Source of the DNA: Pacificibacter marinus
GTDB taxonomy: Bacteria; Pseudomonadota; Alphaproteobacteria; Rhodobacterales; Rhodobacteraceae
Direction: 5' to 3'
NCBI RefSeq assembly: GCF_018860665.1
Contig: NZ_JAHKPK010000025.1
Span: 162,279 to 226,278 of the forward strand
DNA length: 64,000 nucleotides
Shown here one piece after another: positions 17,601 to 25,865 of the stretch. The notes beneath the pieces are model-generated. The model was not told the DNA's origin. It saw nothing but the letters and a program-made list of their open reading frames with translations, and did not search any database. The stretch's first letter is position 1. Each line of letters opens with the position of its first letter. Position numbers and translations under genes: made by a program.

Positions 17601-18132
17601 GGATGACGAGGATCTCAACGGCTACCTGATGTACCCGAAAGTGTTCTCAGACTACCGCGGACGTCACGAAACCTACGGCCCTGTGCGCACCTTACCGACG
17701 AAAAACTTCTTCTACGGTATGGTTCCAGGGGAACAGATTTCTGTATCCATCGACCCCGGTGTGACACTTGAAGTGCGCTGTTCTGCCTTGTCCGAAGCAG
17801 ATGATTCTGGCGAAGTAAAAGTGTTCTTTGAACTCAACGGTCAACCGCGCACTGTACGGGTCAAAGACCGTTCAGCGGCAGCCACAGTCATCGCACGTCC
17901 AAAAGCCGAACAGGGCAACCCCGCCCATGTCGGCGCACCGATGCCGGGCGTTGTGGCGACTGTCGCTGTGGTGGCAGAGCAAGCCGTGCTTAAAGGCGAT
18001 GTTCTGTTGACCATTGAGGCGATGAAAATGGAAACATCGATCACCGCAGACCAAGACGGCACAATCAAAGCGGTGCACATCACACCGGGCGCGCAGATTG
18101 ACGCCAAAGACTTGCTGGTTGAATTCGCGTAA
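14692..18132 (+). CDS. pyc: pyruvate carboxylase
   Basis: This biotin enzyme carboxylates pyruvate to oxaloacetate, an anaplerotic step important in Roseobacters growing on C3 compounds. The 1146-residue single chain is standard. Biotin carboxylase spans about 1-455 (IANRGEIAIRV, then ASWGGGGRGMRP). The carboxyltransferase begins around 530 (LLITDTTMRDGHQSLLATRM). The C-terminal biotinyl domain ends with EAMKMET, in which Lys1112 is the biotinylation site. It has its own upstream gap and a downstream terminator, so it is probably monocistronic. Confidence 0.98.
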   Translation: MTDFKKILIANRGEIAIRVMRAANEMGKRTVAIYAEEDKLSLHRFKADEAYKIGEGMGPVAAYLSIEEIIRVAKLSGADAIHPGYGLLSENPEFVDACTEAGITFIGPKAKTMRQLGDKASARRVAVEAGVPVIPATEVLGDDFDAIRAEAKEVGFPLMLKASWGGGGRGMRPVFNEEELEEKVKEGRREAEAAFGNGEGYLEKMIVRARHVEVQILGDSHGNIYHLYERDCSVQRRNQKVVERAPAPYLSETQREEICALGKKICEHVNYECAGTVEFLMDMDSGKFYFIEVNPRVQVEHTITEEVTGIDIVRAQILIAEGKSLTDATGVASQYDVKLDGHAIQCRVTTEDPSNNFIPDYGRITSYRTATGMGIRLDGGTAYSGAVITRYYDSLLTKVTAWARTPEAAIARMDRALREFRIRGVSTNIAFVENLLKHPTFVSNEYSTKFIDNTPELFDFKPRRDRATKILTYLADISVNGHPETLGRPKPAADARTPVAPKPRTQEIQAGTRQLLEDKGPQAVADWMLAQKQLLITDTTMRDGHQSLLATRMRSIDMINAAPAYAANLPQLFSVECWGGATFDVAYRFLQECPWQRLRDIRERMPNIMTQMLLRASNGVGYTNYPDNVVQSFVKQAADTGVDVFRVFDSLNWVENMRVAMDAVIDSGKVCEGTICYTGDLLDPTRPKYDLKYYVQMGKDLKAAGAHVLGLKDMAGLLKPAQATMLVKALKEEVGLPIHFHTHDTSGIAAATILAAADAGVDAVDVAMDAFSGGTSQPCLGSIVEATRFSDRNTGLDISAIREMSIYWESVRHQYAAFESGLEAPASEVYLHEMPGGQFTNLKAQARSLGLEERWHEVAQAYADVNMMFGDIVKVTPSSKVVGDMALMMVSQGITRTQVEDPSVEVSFPDSVIDMMRGNLGQPPAGFPKTILAKVLGDEQPNLERPGKHLKPVDIEATRVEASEALGVELDDEDLNGYLMYPKVFSDYRGRHETYGPVRTLPTKNFFYGMVPGEQISVSIDPGVTLEVRCSALSEADDSGEVKVFFELNGQPRTVRVKDRSAAATVIARPKAEQGNPAHVGAPMPGVVATVAVVAEQAVLKGDVLLTIEAMKMETSITADQDGTIKAVHITPGAQIDAKDLLVEFA

Positions 18133-18152
18133 GCCAATCGATCAACTTTAAT

Positions 18153-18190
18153 AAAAGGGCCATCGGTGCATCAGCGCTGGTGGCCTTTTT
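18153..18190 (+). terminator. Rho-independent terminator after pyc
   Basis: AAAAGG-CCA pairs with TGGCC-TTTT around a variable loop and ends in five T, 20 bases after the pyc stop. It could also act leftward because of the A-tract, but no leftward gene ends here. Confidence 0.75.
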
Positions 18191-18245
18191 CATATGAGCT
18201 TACGATCACATCGTGTCACCAAAGCCCCCCAGAAAGGCAAACCAC

Positions 18246-18638
18246 ATGGCCCTCACCCATCTTTCTTTGCTCGCAATATTAGTACCTGATTACGATGTAG
18301 GCATCGATTTCTTCACGCAAAAACTGGGGTTCAATTTGCTGGAAGACACCGACATGGGCGGCGACAAGCGATGGGTTCGGGTTGCACCTAAAGGCGCGCA
18401 GACAGAATTTTTGTTGGCCCGCGCTGTTGGCGATCAAACGCAGGCCATTGGTGCGCAGGGCGGCGGGCGTGTGTGGCTGTTTTTGCGCTCGGATGATTTT
18501 GAAGCGGACTATGCAGTGATGAAAGCCAAAGGTGTTCATTTTGAAGAATCCCCCCGCAACGAGCCCTACGGCATGGTGGCTGTTTTCCGCGATCCCTTTG
18601 GCAATCGATGGGATTTGTTGGGGCCTGCAAAAACTTAA
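18246..18638 (+). CDS. VOC-superfamily (glyoxalase-like) protein
   Basis: A 130-residue vicinal-oxygen-chelate fold protein. It shows the typical two half-modules: YDVGIDFFTQKLGFNLLEDT at the start and PYGMVAVFRDPFGNRWDLLG at the end. Such proteins bind a metal and include glyoxalases, dioxygenases and resistance proteins; the substrate cannot be told from sequence. The ATG at 18246 follows GAAAGG, while an in-frame start 33 bases earlier is less well placed. It is followed 62 bases later by the MAPEG gene on the same strand. Confidence 0.85.
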   Translation: MALTHLSLLAILVPDYDVGIDFFTQKLGFNLLEDTDMGGDKRWVRVAPKGAQTEFLLARAVGDQTQAIGAQGGGRVWLFLRSDDFEADYAVMKAKGVHFEESPRNEPYGMVAVFRDPFGNRWDLLGPAKT

Positions 18639-18700
18639 ACTGAGCCAATGCACGGCCTGCGTCGTATCCGATAGAATCAGACAAACAGAAAGGCCCACAC

Positions 18701-19093
18701 ATGCTGCCAATCACATCCATTTTCGCCTGCCTCGCCACAATGATGTATATCGTTTTGGCTTTTCGTATCATTGCGATCCGTAGAGCAAAGCGCATTTCAC
18801 TTGGCGATGGGGCAGATCCCCGCCTTGAGACCCGCATACGCCAACACGGGAATTTTAACGAATATGTGCCTCTGACGTTGATCTTGATGGGGTTGGCCGA
18901 GCTGCAAGGCGCGCCGACCTTGTTGATGATTGCGCTCGGCTTGGCCTTACTCGCCAGCCGTATCGCCCATGTGGTGGGTCTTGAGCGGATGGCCGTGCCC
19001 ATCGGATTGAAACTGCGCACTTTCGGCGTTCTGACATGTTTCGCCGTGCTGAGTGTCTTGGTGATCACCTTGCTCGCAATCGCCTTATTTTAA
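18701..19093 (+). CDS. MAPEG-family membrane protein
   Basis: A 130-residue protein with four hydrophobic segments and the loop ETRIRQHGNFNEYVPLTLIL. This loop is the hallmark of MAPEG proteins (membrane-associated proteins in eicosanoid and glutathione metabolism; YecN-like in bacteria). The role in bacteria is not settled, though glutathione binding is likely. AGAAAGG precedes the ATG. With the VOC gene upstream it may form a small detoxification pair, which is an inference from order only. Confidence 0.88.
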   Translation: MLPITSIFACLATMMYIVLAFRIIAIRRAKRISLGDGADPRLETRIRQHGNFNEYVPLTLILMGLAELQGAPTLLMIALGLALLASRIAHVVGLERMAVPIGLKLRTFGVLTCFAVLSVLVITLLAIALF

Positions 19094-19156
19094 AGGCTCA
19101 GGACCGCGACGACTGAGGCTGCGCAAAAAAAATTAAACCCTAGCGCAATTTTACCC

Positions 19157-19185
19157 TTGCAGCCCCAATGCCCACGTCCTATATC
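19157..19185 (+). promoter_or_regulatory. candidate promoter for the tRNA-Gly pair
   Basis: TTGCAG and TATATC are separated by exactly 17 bases and lie 17 bases before the first tRNA, a sound sigma-70 layout for a short tRNA leader. Confidence 0.5.
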
Positions 19186-19201
19186 CGCCCTCACCAACGA
19201 A

Positions 19202-19276
19202 GCGGGTGTAGCTCAGGGGTAGAGCATAACCTTGCCAAGGTTAGGGTCGAGCGTTCGAATCGCTTCACCCGCTCCA
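19202..19276 (+). tRNA. tRNA-Gly (GCC), copy 1
   Basis: The cloverleaf folds well: acceptor GCGGGTG/CACCCGC, D arm GCTC-AGGGGTA-GAGC, anticodon stem TAACC/GGTTA with loop TTGCCAA (anticodon GCC), and T loop TTCGAAT. CCA is encoded. GCC decodes the common GGC and GGT glycine codons. An identical copy follows at 19375. Confidence 0.97.
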
Positions 19277-19374
19277 ATGGTTCTCTCACACCCATGAGAG
19301 ATTTGGGTTACCCACCCAAACGCTGAGAGCAGCGAAAAGCACAAACGATAGGGCCATTGTTCCGGTCCAAGGAA

Positions 19375-19449
19375 GCGGGTGTAGCTCAGGGGTAGAGCAT
19401 AACCTTGCCAAGGTTAGGGTCGAGCGTTCGAATCGCTTCACCCGCTCCA
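19375..19449 (+). tRNA. tRNA-Gly (GCC), copy 2
   Basis: Identical in all 75 bases to the copy 173 bases upstream, with CCA encoded. The interval contains two small hairpins (CTCTCA/TGAGAG and TTTGGGT/ACCCAAA), probably part of the precursor. A terminator follows at 19469, so both copies are likely made from one transcript. Confidence 0.97.
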
Positions 19450-19468
19450 AACAAACGAACAAAAATAG

Positions 19469-19492
19469 GGTCGCCTTTGGGCGGCCTTTTTT
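19469..19492 (+). terminator. terminator of the tRNA-Gly unit
   Basis: GGTCGCC/GGCGGCC (one T-G pair) with a four-base loop, followed by six T. Confidence 0.88.
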
Positions 19493-19538
19493 GTTTTTGA
19501 GATCAACATCATATCTGAATACAGACCGACAAACAGTG

Positions 19539-20036
19539 TTAAACGTGAAGCCCACGGCCATTTTTAGGGGCATCAGGGTCGGAACGGGTGCGCCCGCGAT
19601 AGAGTGCTTCCAAAGCGGCCAAACGAGACTCGCCTTCCGATCTGTCCTGTTCAATGGCTTCAACCTGCTGTGGAGACACGCCTTTGGTGAGTTCTTCACA
19701 GATCGCGACCAAATCACTGACAGGGGTTTCTGTTCCCAAAACACAGCGTAGGCTGGCGAGACGCGCGAACATGTCCCCCTGTATCGTCGGCGCGCGCGCT
19801 GAAACCAAGACTGACACAATATGAGGCTGATGAAATTGCGCCAAAAGCGCCGTCGAAAGACAACTGTGCCCATCCACTAGGAAATCAAACAACAGCAGAT
19901 CGAAACGATCTTCACGCAATTGTTGTTCTGCACTGTCGATACTGCGCGCACGACGGACATGATGCCCCCGCGCCCCGAAAGCGACTTGCCAACGGGTCGT
20001 GGTTTCAATCTCACCATGCATAATGAGCAGTCTCAA
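19539..20036 (-). CDS. degenerate receiver-like single-domain protein (TTG start)
   Basis: About 165 residues with a response-regulator-like layout: beta-1 LRLLIMHGE, helix, then FDLLLFDFLVDG with a possible phospho-accepting Asp, and SVLVSAR in the place of the conserved Ser/Thr strand. The usual acidic pair after beta-1 is reduced to one Glu, and the conserved Lys near beta-5 is not seen, so phosphorylation may be lost. I set the start at the TTG at 20036 because GGAGAG lies six bases upstream and translation then begins at beta-1. The C-terminal 40 residues are polar. No kinase is adjacent and the function is unknown. Confidence 0.7.
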   Translation of the reverse strand: MRLLIMHGEIETTTRWQVAFGARGHHVRRARSIDSAEQQLREDRFDLLLFDFLVDGHSCLSTALLAQFHQPHIVSVLVSARAPTIQGDMFARLASLRCVLGTETPVSDLVAICEELTKGVSPQQVEAIEQDRSEGESRLAALEALYRGRTRSDPDAPKNGRGLHV

Positions 20037-20130
20037 GGGCGCTCTCCAGTTACAATCCTTCAATTATAGTTAACCAAAAGTTGCTTAACTTAGTCTTAAT
20101 ATCAGAGCGGTCCTACGAACTTAGGGCAAA

Positions 20131-20207
20131 CGCCTCGCGCGATGTCAGATGCAGCGGCTTCCCCACGGCCAATGGGGTCGAATGCCCCAGCCCCTCTCTT
20201 CGAGGCG
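20131..20207 (+). other. structured leader upstream of hisB
   Basis: CGCCTCG at 20131 pairs with CGAGGCG at 20201, the latter followed by CTTTTG. Inside lies a perfect hairpin, TGGGG/CCCCA, at 20173-20189. No run of histidine codons was found, so a classical his attenuator is unlikely. It may be a leader fold or a weak terminator. The remaining bases between the receiver-like gene and hisB show nothing else. Confidence 0.35.
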
Positions 20208-20314
20208 CTTTTGCTACCTTTGACGCAACGCGTGCAGCATAAGCCCAGCAACAGCGCTTGGCCTATCGCCATTTGCGGCCTATAAACGCCTCAAATCACA
20301 AAGTGAGACCCCCA

Positions 20315-20902
20315 ATGCGCACAGCGACCATTACCCGCGATACAGCCGAGACAAAAATCAGCGTCGAGATCAATCTCGATGGCACTGGCACCTATGACAA
20401 TCAAACCGGCGTTGGTTTTTTCGACCACATGCTGGATCAATTGTCGCGCCACTCTTTGATCGACATGACCATTCGCGCGGATGGCGACACCCATATCGAT
20501 GATCACCACACCGTCGAAGACGTGGGCATCGCGATTGGGCAGGCTTTGACAAAAGCTGTCGGCGATAAAAAGGGCATGAACCGTTACGGGCATTTTGCTT
20601 TGGCGATGGATGACACCCAAGTGGCCACAGCGCTGGATCTGTCTGCGCGGCCCTTTTTGGTGTGGAATGTTGACTTTCCGACCGCCAAAATCGGTACGTT
20701 TGACACGGAACTCGTGCGTGAGTTTTTCCAAGCCTTGTCCACCCACGGCGGCATTTCCCTGCACATCGACAAAGTGCACGGCATCAACAGCCACCACATT
20801 GCAGAAGCCGCGTTCAAATCTGTAGCAAAAGCTTTGCGCATGGCTGTGGAATTTGACCCGCGGATGGCGAATTCTTTGCCGTCAACAAAAGGCATGCTGT
20901 AA
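20315..20902 (+). CDS. hisB: HisB, imidazoleglycerol-phosphate dehydratase
   Basis: Catalyses the sixth step of histidine synthesis, dehydrating imidazole glycerol phosphate. The 195-residue monofunctional form (no phosphatase domain) begins [15 protein letters not shown]. The metal-binding histidine motifs are clear: [27 protein letters not shown] and [12 protein letters not shown]. The in-frame extension back to 20258 carries no family similarity. hisH follows after 73 bases. Confidence 0.96.
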   Translation: MRTATITRDTAETKISVEINLDGTGTYDNQTGVGFFDHMLDQLSRHSLIDMTIRADGDTHIDDHHTVEDVGIAIGQALTKAVGDKKGMNRYGHFALAMDDTQVATALDLSARPFLVWNVDFPTAKIGTFDTELVREFFQALSTHGGISLHIDKVHGINSHHIAEAAFKSVAKALRMAVEFDPRMANSLPSTKGML

Positions 20903-20975
20903 CCCAGCGCCCTGAGTTCGCAAGAGCAGCCCCGCCTGCCCTTGCCCCTTTTCCCTATATTGACTTGAGACTTAC

Positions 20976-21614
20976 ATGCTCACAGCACTTGTAGACTACG
21001 ACAGCGGCAATCTTCATTCTGCGCAAAAAGCGTTCGAGCGCATGGCGCGCGAAACGGATGCAGGCGAGGTTGTCGTCACCTCTGATCCTGATGTGGTGGC
21101 ACGTGCTGATCGCATCGTTTTGCCAGGCGATGGGGCATTTCCAGCCTGCAAAGCGCATTTGTTTGATCACACAGGTCTATTCGAGGCAATAGAGCTGCAG
21201 GTCAACCAAAACGCGGTGCCGTTCATGGGCATTTGCATCGGCATGCAGATGATGGCCACCACAGGCCATGAATACAGCCAGACTTCAGGCTTTGATTGGG
21301 TCGGCGGCGATGTGGTGCATATCGACCCTGCGGATAAGGCGCTCAAAGTGCCGCACATGGGCTGGAATGATCTGATCATCGACAACCCTCACCCTGTTTT
21401 GGATGGTATCACCACAGGCGAACACGCCTATTTCGTCCATTCCTACCATGTGCGCGTGGCCAATCCTGCGCACCGCTTGGCGCATGTGGATTACGCAGGC
21501 GATATCACGGCCATCATCGGGCGCGACAATATGATCGGCTGTCAGTTTCACCCCGAGAAAAGCCAAGCCGCCGGCCTGCGCATCATCGCCAATTTTTTGG
21601 CATGGAAGCCGTAA
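20976..21614 (+). CDS. hisH: HisH, glutaminase subunit of imidazole glycerol phosphate synthase
   Basis: HisH releases ammonia from glutamine and feeds it to HisF, which is encoded 3.4 kb downstream. The 212-residue class I amidotransferase keeps the full triad: Cys87 in GICIGM, with His192 and Glu194 in QFHPEKS. The N-terminus [13 protein letters not shown] is typical. Its last 13 bases overlap the start of the glutaminase gene glsA. Confidence 0.96.
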   Translation: MLTALVDYDSGNLHSAQKAFERMARETDAGEVVVTSDPDVVARADRIVLPGDGAFPACKAHLFDHTGLFEAIELQVNQNAVPFMGICIGMQMMATTGHEYSQTSGFDWVGGDVVHIDPADKALKVPHMGWNDLIIDNPHPVLDGITTGEHAYFVHSYHVRVANPAHRLAHVDYAGDITAIIGRDNMIGCQFHPEKSQAAGLRIIANFLAWKP

Positions 21615-22531
21615 ACCCTATGCAAGAGGTGCTGGATCACATCACCGCAACGATTGGGCAAAACCCAGATCGCGGCACAACAGCCCAATACATTCCCGAT
21701 TTGGCCAATGTAGACCCGAATCAATTTGGCATCGCCGTGTGTTTGGCAGATGGGCGTGAATTTCACGCGGGCGATGCCTTGACGCCCTTTTCAAGCCAAT
21801 CGGTTTCCAAAGTCTTTGCCGTGGCTTTAGCCTTGGGTAAGGTGGGCGACAGTCTTTGGTCTCGCGTGGGCCGCGAACCCTCTGGTTTGGCCTTTGATAG
21901 CATCATGTTGCTTGAACGCGAAAATGGCCGTCCACGCAATCCGTTCATCAATGCGGGCGCGATTGTCACCACCGACACCTATCTTCAAGGGTCCACCCCG
22001 AAAGAAGCCTTAGGCGGGTTGTTGCGCTTCGTGCGCGATGCAGCCGAAGACGGCGACATTCACATCAATGATGCGGTGGCACGCGGAGAAATGGAAACGG
22101 CAGATCGCAATTTCGCGCTGGCCCATTACATGAAATCTCATGGCAATCTCAGTCATGACCCGCAACTGACCATGGGCACCTATTGCCATCAATGCGCTAT
22201 CGATATGTCTTGCCTACAACTGGCCCGTGCAGGGCGTTTTTTGTTGGGGGGCGTTAACGGGCTTGGCCCGCGCCTTGTGTCCAAAACCCGTGCGCGGCGC
22301 ATTCTCGCGCTGATGATGACCTGCGGACACTATGACGGCTCTGGCGATTTTGCCTTTCGTGTGGGCCTGCCGGGTAAATCCGGCGTGGGCGGCGGTATTT
22401 TGGTCATAGCACCCGGCAAGGCCTCTATCGCGGTCTGGTCACCGGGTCTGAACAGCTATGGCAATTCAAAACTGGGCACAGAAGCGATGGAAGCCTTGGC
22501 CAAAGCGCAAGATTGGTCTGTATTCAACTAG
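21602..22531 (+). CDS. glsA: glutaminase A (serine-dependent beta-lactamase fold)
   Basis: Hydrolyses glutamine to glutamate and ammonia in the cytoplasm. The 309-residue protein has the GlsA signature QSVSKVF with Ser67 and Lys70 as the catalytic pair, followed by [18 protein letters not shown] and the [10 protein letters not shown] segment near the end. The first ATG lies inside hisH, giving a 13-base overlap; a second Met is at 21620. Tight coupling to HisH, itself a glutamine-splitting enzyme, is unusual. Confidence 0.93.
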   Translation: MEAVNPMQEVLDHITATIGQNPDRGTTAQYIPDLANVDPNQFGIAVCLADGREFHAGDALTPFSSQSVSKVFAVALALGKVGDSLWSRVGREPSGLAFDSIMLLERENGRPRNPFINAGAIVTTDTYLQGSTPKEALGGLLRFVRDAAEDGDIHINDAVARGEMETADRNFALAHYMKSHGNLSHDPQLTMGTYCHQCAIDMSCLQLARAGRFLLGGVNGLGPRLVSKTRARRILALMMTCGHYDGSGDFAFRVGLPGKSGVGGGILVIAPGKASIAVWSPGLNSYGNSKLGTEAMEALAKAQDWSVFN

Positions 22532-22553
22532 CGCTAAACACAGCCCGCGCCGA

Positions 22554-22949
22554 TCATTTCACCCGCGCCCATGTTTGTTTTTTACAAATCGGCCCGACAC
22601 AGCCCGACACGTTGAGTCTATCCCCACTCAAAGCCATTTTGGATTTGAAGGTCTTGCCTGTCGAAGGCTGATAGATCTGCCCACCTTTATAGGCACCGCC
22701 ACTCGCCGCACTCATATCCCAGACCAATTTCAAGCCGATATTGGGCGATTTATATTCACCGGTATCGTTGAAGGTGCGTGCGATATGGCCGCAAATTTTA
22801 TCCCCACAAGGCGCCATTTTGACATAGGCAAAAGCCCCGTCATCCACCTGCGTTTGCCACAGCCCCTCCACAGGGTCAGCTGCCATCGCAGGGGCCGTCC
22901 ACGACCCAAGCCCCAACACCAAGGCCGCAATAAAACCAAAACTACGCAT
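22554..22949 (-). CDS. secreted DUF2147 protein
   Basis: A 131-residue protein with a signal peptide (MRSFGFIAALVLGLGSWTAP, cleaved after AMA) and a DUF2147 body: DPVEGLWQTQVDDG, CGDKICGHIARTF, GGQIYQPSTGKTFKSKM. Members are small periplasmic beta-rich proteins of unknown function. The ATG at 22949 has an excellent GGGAGG site; the long upstream open frame overlapping hisA is not coding. It runs against the his genes and splits the cluster between glsA and hisA. Confidence 0.88.
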   Translation of the reverse strand: MRSFGFIAALVLGLGSWTAPAMAADPVEGLWQTQVDDGAFAYVKMAPCGDKICGHIARTFNDTGEYKSPNIGLKLVWDMSAASGGAYKGGQIYQPSTGKTFKSKMALSGDRLNVSGCVGPICKKQTWARVK

Positions 22950-23102
22950 TTTCTCAATCCTCCCTTTGATCCCTACGATCCTGTGGCCCGTGCCCTTTTG
23001 AGGCAAGTCTGACGTTGGGGAAAATCGCAACACAGCACATCTTTGCAATTCTTGTGCATTCATGCCAAAGGACATCAACAGATTTATGAAAGGGCCTCTG
23101 CC

Positions 23103-23825
23103 ATGATCCTCTACCCCGCAATTGACCTCAAAGACGGCAATGCCGTGCGCCTGTACAAAGGTGAAATGGATCAAGCGACAGTGTTCAACGACAACCCAGC
23201 CGCCCAAGCGCTTGAGTTCGTCAATGCAGGCTGTGAATGGCTGCATTTGGTCGATCTCAATGGTGCCTTTGCGGGCGAGCCTGTGAACGCAGCCCCTGTC
23301 GAGGAAATTCTCAAACAGTGCAAAGTGCCCGCACAGCTTGGTGGCGGCATTCGCGATATGGCGACGATTGAACGGTGGTTGTCCAAAGGCTTGCAACGTG
23401 TGATTTTGGGAACTGTCGCTGTGGAAAACCCCGATCTTGTGCGCGAAGCCGCCCGCGCGTTTCCCGGACATGTGGCCGTGGGCATCGATGCACGCAATGG
23501 CATGGTCGCGACCAAAGGCTGGGCCAACGAGACAAATGTCAACGTCACCGATCTGGCAAAATCATTCGAAGACGCAGGCGTCGCGGCGATCATTTACACC
23601 GACATCAATCGCGATGGCGCGATGCAAGGCCCGAATGTTGAGGCCACTGCAGCACTTGGCAATGCGGTGTCCATTCCTGTGATTGCCTCTGGCGGCGTGT
23701 CGTCTTTGGACGATCTGCGCGCGCTGAAATCCTGTGGCGCGCCGCTCAACGGTGCCATTTCAGGTCGTGCACTTTATGACGGCGCAATTGATCTGGGCGA
23801 GGCCCTAAACGTGCTGCGCGGATAA
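23103..23825 (+). CDS. hisA: HisA, ProFAR isomerase
   Basis: Isomerises the ribosyl imidazole carboxamide intermediate (fourth step of histidine synthesis). It is a 240-residue TIM barrel starting [20 protein letters not shown] with the catalytic Asp in strand 1. [15 protein letters not shown] and the C-terminal phosphate site ISGRALYDG follow. The ATG at 23103 is preceded by GAAAGGG. It has its own upstream gap because a DUF2147 gene lies on the opposite strand. Confidence 0.96.
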   Translation: MILYPAIDLKDGNAVRLYKGEMDQATVFNDNPAAQALEFVNAGCEWLHLVDLNGAFAGEPVNAAPVEEILKQCKVPAQLGGGIRDMATIERWLSKGLQRVILGTVAVENPDLVREAARAFPGHVAVGIDARNGMVATKGWANETNVNVTDLAKSFEDAGVAAIIYTDINRDGAMQGPNVEATAALGNAVSIPVIASGGVSSLDDLRALKSCGAPLNGAISGRALYDGAIDLGEALNVLRG

Positions 23826-23880
23826 CCTCCGCAAAGCACCTGTTTTATAGGGTTTTGTCGCGCCCCATGCGGCGGCTGTA

Positions 23881-24339
23881 TTATTTAACGGCCGCTGCAG
23901 TCAATTTACCCAAAGCGCCCTGCATCATCGCCACGTAAGGCGCATCCGCTGGAATGTTCAAATCAGCAAGCGTGTCTTTTGGGTCTTCATAGGTCAAGAA
24001 AACGTCACCTGCAGCGTTTTCATAGGCCAAGACTTTGAGCGGTAAGTACAAGCCCGCAAGCTGATCAGCCTGCATCGCCGGCGTGCCAAGGTTTGGATTG
24101 CCGAAAATCAACACTTGCGTGTCGCGCAGCTCTGCGTCGATGCTCGCAGCCCCCGCCGCGTGATCGATGCGCGCAAAGACAGTGGCACCTGCATTGCCCA
24201 AAACCACTTCCAAAGCGTCCAAAGTCTCGGATACTGTCTTGTGGCTTGGCACTGAAATCAAATCAGCAGCAGCGGCAGGCAGTGCAGCAGCAAGTGACAA
24301 GGCTGTAGCCACTGTGGCGGTCAAAATTCGCGTTTTCAT
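23881..24339 (-). CDS. secreted DUF302 protein
   Basis: 152 residues with a 25-residue signal peptide (MKTRILTATVATALSLAAAL, ending AAA). The DUF302 body contains HKTVSETLDALEVVL, GATVFARIDHAAGA, VLIFGNPNLGTPAMQ and LPLKVLAYENAAG. DUF302 proteins are small alpha/beta domains often linked to sulfur or stress genes; their activity is unknown. The ATG at 24339 follows AGGAG. It is convergent with hisA. Confidence 0.88.
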   Translation of the reverse strand: MKTRILTATVATALSLAAALPAAAADLISVPSHKTVSETLDALEVVLGNAGATVFARIDHAAGAASIDAELRDTQVLIFGNPNLGTPAMQADQLAGLYLPLKVLAYENAAGDVFLTYEDPKDTLADLNIPADAPYVAMMQGALGKLTAAAVK

Positions 24340-24531
24340 TTCGGTTCTCCTGAATACAATTAATATGGCCACTTCAATGGGATAGCTGATATCTTGACCA
24401 ATCACTTTTTAGTCATGGTGCGGATCTTTGCTGTCGCAAATGCTCTTGATCTCTTGCGTGGCAACACGCCTCATTGAACGCAGCGCACCTGTATGATTGT
24501 CTGCGCAACATCAGGACCGAAAGCATATCAG

Positions 24532-25005
24532 ATGACAAAGATCACCACACCGTCGCACCCCAAGCACGCTAAAATTTGGGACTCCTTTATGAACGGGGAC
24601 TTCATCGACAATTATTCTGTTGCCTCGCCTATGCCCCCTAAAGATGCCGCCGAGATCGGGCTATCAATGCCGAGATGGGCCATGGCTTTGATGGCGTTGC
24701 GCAATGCCATCGTAAGACCTTTGGGATTGAAATCCGATGATATTGATGAGGGACAAGACACGCTGTTTCCCATAACCTATGAAGACGCAGATCAACTGAT
24801 CCTTGGCGTTGACGACAGCCATCTTAACTTTCGCATCTCATTTGTCCGCCATGATGATCGCATCCACATGGCCACATGGGTGCATCGTAACAACACACTG
24901 GGGCGCGCCTATTTGGCGGTGATCATGCCCTTTCACGTGCTGATTGTGCGCGATTGTATGAAACGCATTGCGCGCCACAAAGGCACCGCGCCAATTGCAT
25001 CATAG
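24532..25005 (+). CDS. DUF2867-family protein
   Basis: A 157-residue soluble protein resembling DUF2867: DNYSVASPMPPKDAAEIGLS, an Arg-rich middle (ALRNAIVRPLGLK), and a C-terminal HRNNTLGRAYLAVIMPFH. The family is common in alphaproteobacteria and has no assigned function. I took the ATG at 24532; a possible start at 24493 adds 13 residues with no better ribosome site. It lies just ahead of hisF on the same strand, 51 bases away. Confidence 0.75.
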   Translation: MTKITTPSHPKHAKIWDSFMNGDFIDNYSVASPMPPKDAAEIGLSMPRWAMALMALRNAIVRPLGLKSDDIDEGQDTLFPITYEDADQLILGVDDSHLNFRISFVRHDDRIHMATWVHRNNTLGRAYLAVIMPFHVLIVRDCMKRIARHKGTAPIAS

Positions 25006-25056
25006 GCGCGAGCCAAGTAAAGACAGGGCAACACCGCTTACATTCGGATTTGCCCC

Positions 25057-25854
25057 ATGCTTAAAACCCGCATCATCCCCTGCCTTGACGTCGCCGAAGG
25101 CCGTACGGTCAAAGGCGTCAATTTCGTTGATTTGATCGATGCGGGCGATCCTGTGGAACAGGCCATCGCCTATAACGCTGCGGGCGCGGATGAGCTGTGT
25201 TTCCTCGATATCAAAGCCACCCATGAAAATCGCGGGACAATGTTTGATCTGGCGACCCGCACGGCGGAACAATGCTTTATGCCGCTCACAATAGGCGGCG
25301 GTGTGCGCAAGCCTGACGATGTACGCGATTTACTGCTGGCTGGGGCCGACAAAGTCTCTTTCAACTCTGCCGCTGTGGCCGACCCTGATGTGATTGCGCG
25401 CTCTGCTGATCGCTTTGGATCGCAGTGTATTGTCTGTGCGATTGATGCGAAAACCATTGGTACGGACGCGCATGGCGTGCCGAACAAATGGGGCATTTTC
25501 ACCCATGGCGGGCGCAAAGCCGCCCTTGATACAGACGGCAATCCCATTGATGCGGTTGAGTTCGCCAAATTGATCGCTGCCAAGGGTGCGGGCGAAATCC
25601 TGCTGACCTCTATGGATCGTGACGGCACGCGTGCGGGATTCAACCTGAAAATGACCCGCGCCATCGCCGATGCGGTGAATGTGCCGGTGATTGCCTCTGG
25701 CGGTGTTGGCAATTTAGATCACTTGGTCGAAGGGGTCGTTGAGGGCCATGCGTCGGCGGTTTTGGCGGCGAGCATTTTCCACTTTGGCGATCACACCATT
25801 CAGGAGGCCAAGGAATACATGGCCTCTAAAGGCATTCCGATGCGGCTTAACTAG
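25057..25854 (+). CDS. hisF: HisF, cyclase subunit of imidazole glycerol phosphate synthase
   Basis: Uses ammonia from HisH to form imidazole glycerol phosphate and AICAR. The 265-residue TIM barrel begins [20 protein letters not shown] with the catalytic Asp, and has the second catalytic Asp in [17 protein letters not shown] and ASGGVGN bind the phosphates. The gene is 11 bases ahead of hisE, so the two are clearly co-transcribed. Confidence 0.97.
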   Translation: MLKTRIIPCLDVAEGRTVKGVNFVDLIDAGDPVEQAIAYNAAGADELCFLDIKATHENRGTMFDLATRTAEQCFMPLTIGGGVRKPDDVRDLLLAGADKVSFNSAAVADPDVIARSADRFGSQCIVCAIDAKTIGTDAHGVPNKWGIFTHGGRKAALDTDGNPIDAVEFAKLIAAKGAGEILLTSMDRDGTRAGFNLKMTRAIADAVNVPVIASGGVGNLDHLVEGVVEGHASAVLAASIFHFGDHTIQEAKEYMASKGIPMRLN

Positions 25855-25865
25855 GGAATAATCTG

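Noticed and set aside
19286-19873. Minus-strand open frame of 195 codons
   Set aside because: It runs through the second tRNA-Gly and its terminator and overlaps the receiver-like gene in another frame.
22950-23471. N-terminal extension of the DUF2147 gene
   Set aside because: It lies antisense to hisA; the ATG at 22949 has a signal peptide and a strong ribosome site.
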